Positions 17,345 through 26,540 of a stretch of 64,000 nucleotides of DNA are shown one piece after another (position 1 is the first letter of the stretch; each line of letters starts with the position of its first letter). The notes beneath the pieces were generated by a model. It saw nothing but the letters and a program-made list of their open reading frames with translations, was not told the origin of the DNA and made no database searches. This DNA is from Pedobacter nanyangensis (lineage in GTDB: Bacteria; Bacteroidota; Bacteroidia; Sphingobacteriales; Sphingobacteriaceae): the NCBI RefSeq assembly GCF_003313505.1, contig NZ_QMHO01000001.1, positions 620,001 through 684,000 of the forward strand, written 5' to 3'. Both the position numbers and the translations under genes were made by a program.

Positions 17345-17670
17345 TGTCTTGTCCTGAAATAGCTTGTCACTAATGCAAGCAAAAAATGATAACAAAAACA
17401 GAGAAGACTATTAAACCTACCACTGCTCCCGAAAGCCATAGGGCAGATTGGACGAGGAAACCAAGAATAAGGTTATTAGTGAAGTCAATAACGATCTTTT
17501 GAGCGAACGTGCCGCTGGACGGAAAGCGAAACCAATAAAACTAAAAACTTCTTTGGATGATGAAAGCCAAGTTGTGCACTTGTAAAGTAAAAATAGCATT
17601 AGTAAAAAAATCATGTAAACTAATTCCAGTATTAACACTCAAAAACGACAAGTAATTTCAGGGCGAGACA
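17345..17670. mobile_element. 326-bp inverted-repeat element, probable internally deleted insertion sequence or MITE
   Basis: The terminal repeats 17345-17368 and 17647-17670 match in 20 of 24 positions when inverted. The element begins TGTCTTGTCCTGAAAT and ends CAGGGCGAGACA, i.e. 5'-TG...CA-3' ends as in many insertion sequences. Between them lies only a short broken reading frame. No clear target-site duplication is visible (TTCC versus CTTA). With the terminator it explains most of the 527-nt gene-free stretch 17213-17739. Confidence 0.6.
17386..17585 (+). pseudogene. Frameshifted small ORF inside the inverted-repeat element
   Basis: An ATG at 17386 opens a hydrophilic reading frame (MITKTEKTIKPTTAPESHRA...). 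Near 17450 the sensible sequence jumps to another frame (LDEETKNKVISEVNNDLL..., ending TAA at 17583-17585). The two halves together would form a charged protein of about 65 residues. One shift in a decayed element is the likely cause. The product is not recognised; a remnant of an element-encoded accessory or transposase N-terminus is only a guess. Confidence 0.35.
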
Positions 17671-17739
17671 CTTACAACAGAGGCCCATAAGCTCGCTGAT
17701 TAAACTGACCAGCCCGTCTACGCATGCTTCGAAACTAGG

Positions 17740-19050
17740 TTATGAAAAAACCAAAGTGAAAGTAGTGCCTTTGTCTAATTCGGAGTCCACAGAAAGTTCA
17801 ATATGATGATAAGTCGTTATACTTTTTACAATGGCAAGCCCCAAACCATATCCTACCTGAGAATTTAAATTGGTTTTCATAAACCTATCGAAAATAAAAG
17901 GCAAATCAGCTTCGGGAATCCCTATCCCACTATCATGAATTTGAATTTGATAACGTCCATCACGCATTTTACTTCCTTCTATGGAAATACTTCCATTTTG
18001 CGTGTTAAATTTTATGGCATTATGCACCAAATTAAAAAATAACTGGAACATCAAGTCTCTATTAACATCTAGTATTAAATCATCTTTAGATATACTCATA
18101 GATAAGCTTATATTCTTCTCTTCTAACCTATATTTTAGGTCATCCAATATTTCCTCAAAAAGCTGTAGGGGCTTTACCTGCTCCTTTTTAACATATTGTT
18201 CGTTTTCTATCCTCGAGATCAATAGCAGCGAACTGGTAATTTTCTTAAGCCGATCTACCGTCTTCATCATTTCTACCACCGATATTGCTTGTTTCTCGTC
18301 TAATCCTTCTTCAGCTAAAAAGTTTTCCATTTTATTTTGAAGGATGCTGATCGGAGTCATTAATTCGTGTGACGCATTCGAAGTAAACTCACGTTCTTTA
18401 AAGAAAGCTTCGTTAATTTGGGACAATAGGGAAGTGAGCGATTCATCCAAATATTTAAAATCAGTGGTGCTAGTCTTCACTGGCTTTTGTTTCAACAAAA
18501 AAGGGAATTGCTTTTGTGAAAGCCGGGCCCTAATGATTGTTGCAAGTGGCTTTATCATTGTCCTGATAAAGATAAGATCAATTAATGCCGTTAAAACGAT
18601 CAGCATAACAAGCCCATATAAAGCAAACCGTTGTAAAGCCTTGTTATATTGATCTATGCTGGTGGTGGTTTTACCAACTTCCAAGAGATAGTTCTTGTGG
18701 TTATTGCTGAAGGTGTAGCTCAATACACGATAATTAAGCGTGTCTCCTTCAATCAACCGTTGCGAATTTTTAATGGTATCCAGTTTTAATTTGCTGTCTA
18801 CCTGCAAAAAAGCAATAAATTCTTCCTTAAGTAGCGTATAACTGCCATAATTCTGCTCGCCTTGGAGGTAGTAATCGAGCCCATTTTTTTTAACAATCGT
18901 CAAAATTTTCTTCCGCTGTTGCTTTAAGGTATAATTCGTATAATTTGAAGCTATTTCTTTTACCAGTATTGGTAATGCTGTTACAAAAACCAGTGCAATT
19001 ACCAGTTTAGAACCCGTAATAAACAGCGTGAGCTTAGCGGATAATTTCAT
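17740..19050 (-). CDS. Sensor histidine kinase of a two-component system
   Basis: The 436-residue kinase has a TM helix (about 10-30), a periplasmic sensor region (about 31-142) without a recognised fold and a second TM helix (about 145-163). A HisKA domain carries the phospho-acceptor H228 in SNASHELMTP, and an HATPase domain shows the N box (LVHNAIKFN), G1 (DSGIGIP), F (FIFDRF) and G2 (GYGLGLAIV) boxes. It phosphorylates the response regulator encoded 1 nt upstream (19052-19726). The signal is unknown; the outer-membrane-type gene at 19733 in the same transcript suggests envelope or metal stress. Confidence 0.9.
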   Translation of the reverse strand: MKLSAKLTLFITGSKLVIALVFVTALPILVKEIASNYTNYTLKQQRKKILTIVKKNGLDYYLQGEQNYGSYTLLKEEFIAFLQVDSKLKLDTIKNSQRLIEGDTLNYRVLSYTFSNNHKNYLLEVGKTTTSIDQYNKALQRFALYGLVMLIVLTALIDLIFIRTMIKPLATIIRARLSQKQFPFLLKQKPVKTSTTDFKYLDESLTSLLSQINEAFFKEREFTSNASHELMTPISILQNKMENFLAEEGLDEKQAISVVEMMKTVDRLKKITSSLLLISRIENEQYVKKEQVKPLQLFEEILDDLKYRLEEKNISLSMSISKDDLILDVNRDLMFQLFFNLVHNAIKFNTQNGSISIEGSKMRDGRYQIQIHDSGIGIPEADLPFIFDRFMKTNLNSQVGYGLGLAIVKSITTYHHIELSVDSELDKGTTFTLVFS

Positions 19051-19051
19051 G

Positions 19052-19726
19052 TTATTTATTAATTCTATAACCCACTCCCCTAACCGTTTCTAACCAAGTT
19101 GTATTTGCCGAGGAGTTAAGCTTTTTACGAATATTCTTAATATGTGCATCAATATAGTTTGAGTCGTAATCGTCATTTACAAAAGTACCCCAAATGTGTT
19201 CGCTAAGCTGGGCTCGTGTAAGCACCCTATTTTTATGCAGCAACAAATAACTTAACAAATCAAATTCCTTTCGGGAAAGCTCTATCGATTCCCCGCCACA
19301 AAGCACCAATCTTTTTTGCAGATCAACCTGAAAATCTCCAATGGATATCAGTTCTTCTTTTATATTAAATTTCCTTCGGGATATGGCTTGCATTCGCGAT
19401 TGCAGCTCTAACAAATAAAAGGGTTTTGCTAAGTAGTCATCGGCGCCCAAATCTAAACCACTCACTCTATCTTTTAGGTGTGTACGGGCGGTAATGATGA
19501 TGTAAGCAGCTTCTGGATTAGCCTTTTTTGCATACTTTAACACCTCAAGCCCATCGCCATCAGGCAAGCTCAAATCAATGAGGACAAAATCATACCGATT
19601 GGTGTCTAGCTGGGCTATGCCAGATTTGAACGAGTGTGCAAGGTCACATACATAGAAGTTCTTTTTCAGAAAAGCTTCCATTTCGTATGCCAGCATTTTT
19701 TCGTCTTCAACAATTAATACTTTCAT
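19052..19726 (-). CDS. OmpR-family response regulator
   Basis: The 224-residue protein has a receiver domain with acidic pocket E7/D8, phospho-acceptor D51 (LIDLSLPDGDG) and K101 (LAKPF). A winged-helix Trans_reg_C DNA-binding domain follows (about 128-222; ELSRKEFDLLSYLLLHKNRVLTRAQLSEHIWG, VRGVGYRI). It partners the histidine kinase that starts 1 nt after its stop. A 10-bp inverted repeat at 20953-20998, in the divergent promoter region, is a possible target. Confidence 0.93.
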   Translation of the reverse strand: MKVLIVEDEKMLAYEMEAFLKKNFYVCDLAHSFKSGIAQLDTNRYDFVLIDLSLPDGDGLEVLKYAKKANPEAAYIIITARTHLKDRVSGLDLGADDYLAKPFYLLELQSRMQAISRRKFNIKEELISIGDFQVDLQKRLVLCGGESIELSRKEFDLLSYLLLHKNRVLTRAQLSEHIWGTFVNDDYDSNYIDAHIKNIRKKLNSSANTTWLETVRGVGYRINK

Positions 19727-19732
19727 AACATT

Positions 19733-20575
19733 TTAAAACTGATAATAAAATGCAACTCCAAAAAAAGACTGCTGCTTTTTGAGCGTTTCGTCGGCCTTTC
19801 CCAAAATAGAAAATTGGTAACTGAGTTCGGCAATGTAGCTTGCTCTGCTAAAGCTTAATGGCAATTTAAAATTATAGGATAACAGGTTAAAATCGCTATT
19901 TTCTATGATGCTTACACTGCTTTTGGCTGATCCTGAATTGCCTGGGTTTTGAGGGGCTTTTCCTTTAGACTGCTCACGCTTTCCCTTACTAATGGTGTAA
20001 GCCTCATAAAAATGCCTGGTACCTGCCACCAACTCAAAAGCTGGCTCGATATAAAATATATTCTTATCACTAAAGAAATTACCAAGAATCACTTCTTTAG
20101 ATGTATTTAAGCTTAAGAAAACGTCCTTTTGCTTCCCAAATGCATAATCGGCACTAAAGGCACTTTTGAATATTGGCAGTAAATAGGATGCCGATAAATT
20201 GAGGTTATTTGTATTTGATGCTTGTAATAACGGTGAGTTTGAAGGGAAAAAAGACCTCGTATAAGATACGCCCAAATTGAGTTTGTCGTTTATATCACAG
20301 TCGTAGCCAATTCCAAGGTCGGCTTCAGACAAACCAGATCCATAATTAAGCAATTTATAGGCACCTGCCGAAAAAAATAATCCAATAGGCATCCGAAAGG
20401 TGGTATTTACCAATACATAGGGAAGCACTTCATTTGTAGACTGCCCATAATAACTAACATTACTGCCGTAAAGTGCCGCAGCGGTAAACGTGTTTTTTTT
20501 TACCACAGTGTCTTGCTGGGCCATAAGCTGCGTTGAGGCTAAGCAGATAAAAAATACAAGCAATTTAAATTTCAT
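19733..20575 (-). CDS. Predicted outer-membrane beta-barrel protein
   Basis: The 280-residue protein has a Sec signal peptide (cleavage near LMAQQ). Alternating hydrophobic and polar strands end in an aromatic C-terminus (FYYQF), a common feature of outer-membrane barrels. No family is recognised. It lies 6 nt upstream of the response-regulator gene, so the barrel and the two-component system are probably cotranscribed. A stretch of Lys, Ser and Gly near residues 198-217 may be an extracellular or periplasmic loop. Confidence 0.6.
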   Translation of the reverse strand: MKFKLLVFFICLASTQLMAQQDTVVKKNTFTAAALYGSNVSYYGQSTNEVLPYVLVNTTFRMPIGLFFSAGAYKLLNYGSGLSEADLGIGYDCDINDKLNLGVSYTRSFFPSNSPLLQASNTNNLNLSASYLLPIFKSAFSADYAFGKQKDVFLSLNTSKEVILGNFFSDKNIFYIEPAFELVAGTRHFYEAYTISKGKREQSKGKAPQNPGNSGSAKSSVSIIENSDFNLLSYNFKLPLSFSRASYIAELSYQFSILGKADETLKKQQSFFGVAFYYQF

Positions 20576-20644
20576 TCATCGTTATATCTTCATTTTTAAT
20601 TAACACGCTTAATCGGCATCCAGCTGGATATCGTATTTAGGCCA

Positions 20645-20932
20645 CTAAGGTTTTTTAATTTTAGGGCGATTGATTTTAACAGGTTTTATTTTCACGTTTG
20701 GTTTAGCTACCACCGCAGGTCTGGACTGCTTTCTTGCTTTGGGCACTTCCTTGATTTCAGATTTGGGCACTCCTGTTTTTTCAGCCTCTTTTTTTTGCTT
20801 AGCGGGCTTTTTATCGTCTTGTTTTTTTTCTTCTTGATATGGCATGCTTGCGCCTGTAGCTAAAACAGGAAAATGGATGCCCGAGATAAGCAGAGCTATC
20901 AAAATAGTTCTTAAAATAAATGATCTGCCCAT
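20645..20932 (-). CDS. Small secreted or membrane-attached Lys/Pro-rich protein
   Basis: The 95-residue protein has an N-terminal hydrophobic signal (FILRTILIALLISGIHFPVLA). A highly charged tail follows, nearly all Lys, Glu, Pro and Val (EEKKQDDKKPAKQKKEAEK, KPNVKIKPVKINRPKIKKP). It lacks predicted globular structure. It precedes the barrel gene by 69 nt on the same strand and is likely cotranscribed with the two-component system. Function not recognised; the basic tail could bind polyanions or span the periplasm. Confidence 0.5.
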   Translation of the reverse strand: MGRSFILRTILIALLISGIHFPVLATGASMPYQEEKKQDDKKPAKQKKEAEKTGVPKSEIKEVPKARKQSRPAVVAKPNVKIKPVKINRPKIKKP

Positions 20933-20952
20933 AATTTAAATATAAACAAGTT

Positions 20953-20998
20953 TGTTGGATATGCAGGTGTCAGATAATGCAAATTTCAATATCCAACA
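20953..20998. promoter_or_regulatory. Inverted repeat in the divergent promoter region
   Basis: TGTTGGATAT (20953-20962) and ATATCCAACA (20989-20998) are perfect 10-bp inverted arms 26 nt apart. They lie between the minus-strand two-component operon and the plus-strand DUF4382 gene. Possible operator, or a transcript hairpin. Confidence 0.4.
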
Positions 20999-21104
20999 TG
21001 AAAATAAGATGAAATTTTCCATCGAAAAAAACTGGGGATTTCATGTTCGCTTCATCATTGGTATGCAATTTTGAAGCGGAAAAACGATCATTAACCCTTT
21101 TATT

Positions 21105-21902
21105 ATGAAAAAGAAATTTTTATCTCTTGCTATGGTTATCTTATTAGGTGGCATAGGCATATTTACTGCCTGTAAAAAAGACAATGACGGCAGCGACGGC
21201 ATGACTAAAGTGCAAATTAAAATGACGGATGCTCCTGGGAACTTCGAAAAAATCAACTTGAATGTAAAAGAAATTGTTTTGGTGTCTAGTGGCAAGCGGT
21301 ATGTTTTTGCGGCAACGACGTCCAAATTCAATATCCTGGATTTTAGGATTGGCACCAGCAACCCCGACATCTTGGTGGCTTCGGGCGAAATGCCTAGCGG
21401 CGATATTACAGAAATTAGGCTGGTACTTAATGACTCTGGAAATACCATTGTAGTGGGCGGCGTCGAATCTGCATTAACTACTCCAAGCGGGCAATCTTCG
21501 GGATGGAAAGTTAAATTAACCTCGGTTCCTTCATTAGAGCCTGGAGCCAGTTATTCGCTTTTGCTTGACTTTGATGCAGCCAAGTCGATTGTAAGCACTG
21601 GTAACGGGAAATACATTTTGAAACCAGTGGTAAGGGGGATTACTACGGCCACTTCGGGCTTAATTTCGGGTACAGTATTACCTTTGGCCGCCCATCCGGA
21701 AATACTTGTTATTGCTGGCACAGATACCGTGGGAACTGTTGCTGATCCCTTAACTGGAAAATTCACTGTGGGTGGACTGGCCAATGGAACATATTCTGTA
21801 AAATTTGTTCCGGTAACTGGTTATAGGGATAGTACAATAACTAATGTTACAGTAAACGTTGGGCAAAACACTGCACTAGGTACTGTTGTTTTAAAACCAT
21901 AA
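21105..21902 (+). CDS. DUF4382-domain lipoprotein
   Basis: The 265-residue protein has a lipobox Cys at residue 23 (FTACKKD). The DUF4382 domain spans about residues 38-180 (VQIKMTDAPGNFEKINLNVKEIVL, LDFRIGTS, LPSGEI-like ASGEMPSGDITEIRLVL). A short C-terminal carboxypeptidase-regulatory-like beta domain follows (VADPLTGKFTVGGLANGTYSVKF). Members are periplasmic or surface lipoproteins of unknown role. It is divergent from the two-component operon and 24 nt upstream of the 164-aa gene. Confidence 0.8.
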   Translation: MKKKFLSLAMVILLGGIGIFTACKKDNDGSDGMTKVQIKMTDAPGNFEKINLNVKEIVLVSSGKRYVFAATTSKFNILDFRIGTSNPDILVASGEMPSGDITEIRLVLNDSGNTIVVGGVESALTTPSGQSSGWKVKLTSVPSLEPGASYSLLLDFDAAKSIVSTGNGKYILKPVVRGITTATSGLISGTVLPLAAHPEILVIAGTDTVGTVADPLTGKFTVGGLANGTYSVKFVPVTGYRDSTITNVTVNVGQNTALGTVVLKP

Positions 21903-21926
21903 TTACAACCTTAAAATTGCAATATC

Positions 21927-22421
21927 ATGAAGAAAGTAATTGTTTATTTGCTATTGGTTTTCGGACTTGCGCCCTTGGCTTCGCCAGCACAAGTTAGCTT
22001 GAACATCAATATTGGCTCACAACCTTTATGGGGGCCTACGGGGTACGACTATGTTGAATATTACTATTTGCCCGACATTGAGAGCTACTACCATGTTCCT
22101 TCGAGGAAGTTTATTTACCAGAACAACGGAAGGTGGATATTTAGTGCTGCTAAGCCGCCAATGTTTAGTAACTATAACTTATACAACGGCTATAAGGTGG
22201 TTATTAATTCCCCTAAGCCTTACCTACAGTTCAAGGAACAAAAGGTTAAATATGCCAAATATAAATCCAACCACTCACAAGCGGTCATCCTAAGGAGTAA
22301 TGATGCCAAATATCATGTGGTTAAGGGACACCCAAAAAACATGGGAAACAAAGGCAAAAAAAATGGAGCCTCAAATCAGGGCAAACATAACGGCCACGCA
22401 AAAGGCAAAAATAAAGGTTAA
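21927..22421 (+). CDS. Secreted protein with Gly/Lys/His-rich tail, unknown function
   Basis: The 164-residue protein has a Sec signal peptide (cleavage near LASPAQV). A Tyr-rich central region (GYDYVEYYYLPDIESYYHVPS) is followed by a basic, Gly/Asn-rich C-terminal tail (GKKNGASNQGKHNGHAKGKNKG). Similar secreted proteins are common in Bacteroidota, but I know no function. It follows the DUF4382 gene by 24 nt, so the two are probably cotranscribed. Its stop is 5 nt from the convergent DoxX gene. Confidence 0.6.
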   Translation: MKKVIVYLLLVFGLAPLASPAQVSLNINIGSQPLWGPTGYDYVEYYYLPDIESYYHVPSRKFIYQNNGRWIFSAAKPPMFSNYNLYNGYKVVINSPKPYLQFKEQKVKYAKYKSNHSQAVILRSNDAKYHVVKGHPKNMGNKGKKNGASNQGKHNGHAKGKNKG

Positions 22422-22426
22422 GAAAA

Positions 22427-22861
22427 TTAATATTGAGACAGGGCGTCAATACTAAAGTGAAAGGAAGCTTGGTCCGCCAGCAAAAAAGCCCCAGCACTGC
22501 CTACCCAAACCGAATAATCAAAAGGAGCCTTGATGCCTAGCGTTAAGCTCATAGAAATGGCAAAGGCCATCAGCATTAAGCCTGTTAACCTAGCTATCCA
22601 ACGTGTTTTAAAGCCTACAATAAGCAATATGCCAAAAACACTTTCGGCAAAAGTGGCCAAATACGCGTTGATAGTTGCCAATCCACTTGGCAAAAAGGAA
22701 GTGATTTTGCCCGTGTAGGCGATAAAGGTTTCCATATTTCCCCAAGCGGCATATTGTGGATGCCAAAAGCCTAATCTATCGGCTACTGCCGACAGTAAAG
22801 CGACTCCAAGGGCAAGTCTGAGAAATAGCTGTGGATATTCGATGCTTGTTTTACTTTCCAT
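22427..22861 (-). CDS. DoxX-family membrane protein
   Basis: The 144-residue protein has four hydrophobic helices and the DoxX pattern LFLRLALGVALLSAVADRLG near the N-terminus, followed by ESVFGILLIVGFKTRWIARLTGLMLM. Family members are four-helix inner-membrane proteins linked to quinone or thiosulfate redox or to envelope stress. It is monocistronic, convergent with the gene at 21927 and in the same orientation as the next minus-strand unit. Confidence 0.8.
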   Translation of the reverse strand: MESKTSIEYPQLFLRLALGVALLSAVADRLGFWHPQYAAWGNMETFIAYTGKITSFLPSGLATINAYLATFAESVFGILLIVGFKTRWIARLTGLMLMAFAISMSLTLGIKAPFDYSVWVGSAGAFLLADQASFHFSIDALSQY

Positions 22862-23020
22862 AACGAGGTGGTTTTAATGCGCAAAAGTAACTTTGATCAA
22901 GCCTAGAAAACTTAAGCTGGTTTAAGAAAAGCTAATGATACTTAATATTACAGCACAATGATTTACTTAAGCTTTTGCAAGTGTTAATGGTTTAGCAACA
23001 CGTAAGCATATCTTTTGATA

Positions 23021-25708
23021 TTAAAAACTATACTTCAAGCTAAGATAAAAATTTCTACTTACCAACGGGATCGTGTTAAAGCTTTGAACTTGAATACCAC
23101 TCCTGAAATTGTAGAAATTCTTCTGATTAGTCAAATTGTCAATCTTTGCTGAAAAGAAAAGAGGCATGCTTTTTACCTGATAAGTTGCCTCTATATCAGC
23201 AAACAGGAATTGGGCTCTGTCAGGGCTTGATAAGTTGTTTTGATAATAGGAAATAGTAGACATTAAGTTCATTTGCTTGCCCAGTACCAAGCGTTGATAT
23301 AGCATGTGCTGTAGGGATAGCACCCTGTCAGGGATATTATTCGCAATGTTGGAAGGGAATTTAAATGCATTGGCATTGAACCTCGAAAATACTTTGATAA
23401 AGTACTTACGATCCCAATTTTTCTTAACAGATAGACCTATAACATAATTGGAATAAGGTAGTACCTTAATCTCTCCTTGGTGCTGTACCAAGCTTTGGCT
23501 ATAAGCATAACTGGCATCAATGTCAAACAACGCATTGACAAGCAAAGAGGGGATTGTATGATTCATCGAAATTCTAAAGGCATTGGTAGCGTGATTAACC
23601 ACCGAATCGGTATAGTATTGTACAATGCCATTAAAGCGATTTAAAAATACATTATTGTTGAAGTTATGATCAAATGAAACATATAAAAAACTATTAGTCA
23701 TATTTCCCCAATCGTAGGCGATGCCATAATATAGGTGCGTTTTTCGAACTGCCGTGCCGATATTGGTAGATTTACGGAAAGTAGTTACTGCTATCGGTGA
23801 GTAGTACTCAAATATCCTATCAGGACGAGTAGCCATTTGGATAAATGAGCCATTAAACACGCCCGTAAATGTATTTAACAGGTTATGGTCATGATTAAGC
23901 TTAACGTTTATAACTGGGTAAGTAACACTTGAATGTTCCTTTTGGCCTGAAGAAGAGACATGCGCTAAGCCAGCACCTACGTTAATATTCCAAGGCTTTT
24001 TAAATAAAATATTTAAGCTTTTGGTAAAATGGGCATTTAATTGTTTAAGATAATAGTTCCGTAAGCTGTCTACGGGTAAAATGCTAATTGGAGTTATATT
24101 TTCTAAAGGCGCATTTAGCTGGGAGATTGTTCGGTGTGCTAGCCTTAGATAGTCGAATGAAATACCAAAATTTGTGATCTGCTTATGATTAGACTTATTC
24201 ATTTGATACCAACCTACATTAAACTGCTGTACCTTGCTGGCCAAATGATGGGTTAACGTATTATAATTGCTGTTGCCAGTGTTGAAAATGTTTGCAAAAT
24301 CTCCCGATACCCCCTCACCGTCTTGACCTAAATTTTGCGCATTGATTTTTAAAAAGAGACTCGTTGCTTTATTTACGGATTGTCTTTTGATATAGCTGGT
24401 ATTTAAAGCATAACTGCTCCAACGATTTGTAATGTCTCGTTTAAATTGATCTTGTATATTGAAACCGCTATAGCTAGACTGTTGGGAGGATGTAGAAAAG
24501 TCAAAAAAAGTAGATATTTCTGTCTTTAATTCCGTTAAACTATCTAAGTTGCTGGTAAATGTTTGTTTAATGCTTAATATTTTTGGGCGATAGATGTTAT
24601 AGTTGGAATCTATCCTGCTTTCGTAGGCATATCCGTTATATAAAGATTGATTATAAGATGTGCTCTGCGTTTGCTTGTCAACGAGGTAAGCAATTTCTGT
24701 TTGACTTTTTGTTTTGTTTTGAAATGTAGTATTAATCTGTAGCCTATTGTCCCATTGTCGATTTTTAATGTACCAACGGTTTTCAAAGTTGTTAATCAAA
24801 TGCAGCGGGTTGTTGTACATTAACAGGTTGGCGGTCCTTCGTTCTTCATCTTTTTTAAGTTCGTTTTCTTGCCCCCAGCTAATACCGTTTCCAATACTAT
24901 TCCAGTTGGCAATAAAGCCAGCTTTAATTTTCCCATATAAAGAAAAAACAACAGGTGTAACGCTATACCTGGATTGTGTTCCACCTCCTATTTCTCCATC
25001 TCCAAAAGCGGTCTTTAATTTGGTGTCTTTCTTTAGCCCTAGATTTAAAAACACCTTCTTTTCATTGGTTAAACCTTTCAGCAGCTTTTGCTCGCTTTGA
25101 TTCTCTATCGCATCAATGGTGTTTAATACATGTATCGGAAAATTATTAATCATCAGATCTATTTTATCCGAAAATAACTCCTCTCCATCTACTGTTACCT
25201 TTTCTACGGGCAGTTTTTTATAGAGTAAATCTCCATCCCCTGTAACTTCAAAATGGGGAAGCTTTACCAGCAAGTCTTTTAGTTTTTTTTCATCCCCTTC
25301 TTTAAAAGCATCTACCTTATAAAAAGTGGTATCGCCACGTACCCATATTGCAGGAGCCTTAATGTCAACTTGTTTTAAAGTTTTTACGGCCATTTTTAGG
25401 TTAAGCCTAATGATGTTTTGGTTTTTTGGAAAGGCTTTAGCAATGGTTAAAGTTTCATAAGCTGCATGGGAAATGGTCACCGTAATGGAGTCGGTATCTA
25501 TTGGATGGATAGAAATAGTGAAATGATTTTGGATTCCTGTATTAAAATAGCTGTAGATGATTCCACTTTTTTGCCCAGCTATTTTAACAGTACAATTGGT
25601 GATTCCTACACCATCTCCATCCACAATATCTCCTTTTACCTCAATTTTAGGGTTTTGGGCAAGACAGTTAAAGGCGAATAGAAAGAAAAATATAAGTAAT
25701 AATCGCAA
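23021..25708 (-). CDS. TonB-receptor-like outer-membrane barrel with carboxypeptidase-regulatory N-terminus
   Basis: The 895-residue protein has a signal peptide (about 1-17, NCLAQN). A carboxypeptidase-regulatory-like beta domain (about 22-110; IEVKGDIVDGDGVGITNCTVKI) and a short plug-like segment (about 115-205) precede a long aromatic-rich beta-barrel ending in KYSF. It differs from SusC: no STN domain and no clear TonB-box sequence. It lies 6 nt downstream of the GLPGLI gene, which itself follows a six-Cys secreted peptide gene. The three look like one transport or processing unit. Confidence 0.75.
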   Translation of the reverse strand: MRLLLIFFFLFAFNCLAQNPKIEVKGDIVDGDGVGITNCTVKIAGQKSGIIYSYFNTGIQNHFTISIHPIDTDSITVTISHAAYETLTIAKAFPKNQNIIRLNLKMAVKTLKQVDIKAPAIWVRGDTTFYKVDAFKEGDEKKLKDLLVKLPHFEVTGDGDLLYKKLPVEKVTVDGEELFSDKIDLMINNFPIHVLNTIDAIENQSEQKLLKGLTNEKKVFLNLGLKKDTKLKTAFGDGEIGGGTQSRYSVTPVVFSLYGKIKAGFIANWNSIGNGISWGQENELKKDEERRTANLLMYNNPLHLINNFENRWYIKNRQWDNRLQINTTFQNKTKSQTEIAYLVDKQTQSTSYNQSLYNGYAYESRIDSNYNIYRPKILSIKQTFTSNLDSLTELKTEISTFFDFSTSSQQSSYSGFNIQDQFKRDITNRWSSYALNTSYIKRQSVNKATSLFLKINAQNLGQDGEGVSGDFANIFNTGNSNYNTLTHHLASKVQQFNVGWYQMNKSNHKQITNFGISFDYLRLAHRTISQLNAPLENITPISILPVDSLRNYYLKQLNAHFTKSLNILFKKPWNINVGAGLAHVSSSGQKEHSSVTYPVINVKLNHDHNLLNTFTGVFNGSFIQMATRPDRIFEYYSPIAVTTFRKSTNIGTAVRKTHLYYGIAYDWGNMTNSFLYVSFDHNFNNNVFLNRFNGIVQYYTDSVVNHATNAFRISMNHTIPSLLVNALFDIDASYAYSQSLVQHQGEIKVLPYSNYVIGLSVKKNWDRKYFIKVFSRFNANAFKFPSNIANNIPDRVLSLQHMLYQRLVLGKQMNLMSTISYYQNNLSSPDRAQFLFADIEATYQVKSMPLFFSAKIDNLTNQKNFYNFRSGIQVQSFNTIPLVSRNFYLSLKYSF

Positions 25709-25714
25709 GTTTAC

Positions 25715-26473
25715 TTATTGGTTGGTCAATTCCGCTAGTTTCTGCAGCTTCGTTTTTTCTGCAGATGTGTTGTTACTCTTTTTTAAATCTCTCATTTTCT
25801 CAAAGGGCTGCTTAAACTCGGCAGGCCAAAAAATCTCATCAGCAATTGGAAGACCCGCAGTATATTTAATTAATGAATAACGAGTTTTTAAAGGGATGCT
25901 TTCTGCCTCTACAATTAAACCTGGTATTCCAATAATGTTGTCAATTCCTGCTTGCATAGGGACCTGTGCTGTAAACCACACCAACCATTGGGGGATCCCT
26001 CTAACAGTAAGGGAGGCCTTTTGGCATTTTAAGCCTTGAATTTCTTTAGTCTCGTTATGCATTTCCCAGGTATAAAAATCTGCTTCAAAATTTTGGATAT
26101 AGTTAAAATCTATACCGCCCTTACCCGTCATATCGGGTCTGTAGCGCTTAATTAGGCTATCCATATCCTTATAGTTCAATCTTTGTACAGTATCCATAAA
26201 AAGATTAATGCTATAGTTGTGGTTTGTTCCTACATTTTCTACAATTTTTCCAGAAGGATATTGATCTAGATAGGAGGGCTTTTGAAAGTAAATATATCTG
26301 CTATCCTTACGATAGAGAAAACCAACACTCTCTAGTGCCGTAATTTTTCGGTCGCCTTTACCATCTACATTGGCAGAAATATCTTGTACGATTTGATACT
26401 CAGCTTTAAGTGTTTGGGCCTTAAGATAAAATGAGCTTGCCATCACGGCAAGTAATGTATAAAAGAGTTTCAT
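25715..26473 (-). CDS. GLPGLI-family secreted protein
   Basis: The protein has 252 residues from the ATG at 26473. A longer frame from 26512 adds 13 residues that would spoil the signal peptide MKLFYTLLAVMASSFYLKAQ. It carries the family's signature region as NIIGIPGLIVEAES and a GIPQWLVWFTAQVPMQAGI segment before it. GLPGLI proteins are periplasmic, of unknown activity, and often sit beside outer-membrane barrels in Bacteroidota. The downstream barrel gene is 6 nt away. Confidence 0.85.
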   Translation of the reverse strand: MKLFYTLLAVMASSFYLKAQTLKAEYQIVQDISANVDGKGDRKITALESVGFLYRKDSRYIYFQKPSYLDQYPSGKIVENVGTNHNYSINLFMDTVQRLNYKDMDSLIKRYRPDMTGKGGIDFNYIQNFEADFYTWEMHNETKEIQGLKCQKASLTVRGIPQWLVWFTAQVPMQAGIDNIIGIPGLIVEAESIPLKTRYSLIKYTAGLPIADEIFWPAEFKQPFEKMRDLKKSNNTSAEKTKLQKLAELTNQ

Positions 26474-26540
26474 GAAATAAATTCTATTCTTAAAATTCGT
26501 TATCATCTCCAACTATTATGGAGATGATAAGAGCAAATCA

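Noticed and set aside
17417-17638. 73-codon minus-strand frame inside the inverted-repeat element
   Set aside because: The plus strand gives the more protein-like (though broken) frame; the minus product is a hydrophobic/basic chance frame.
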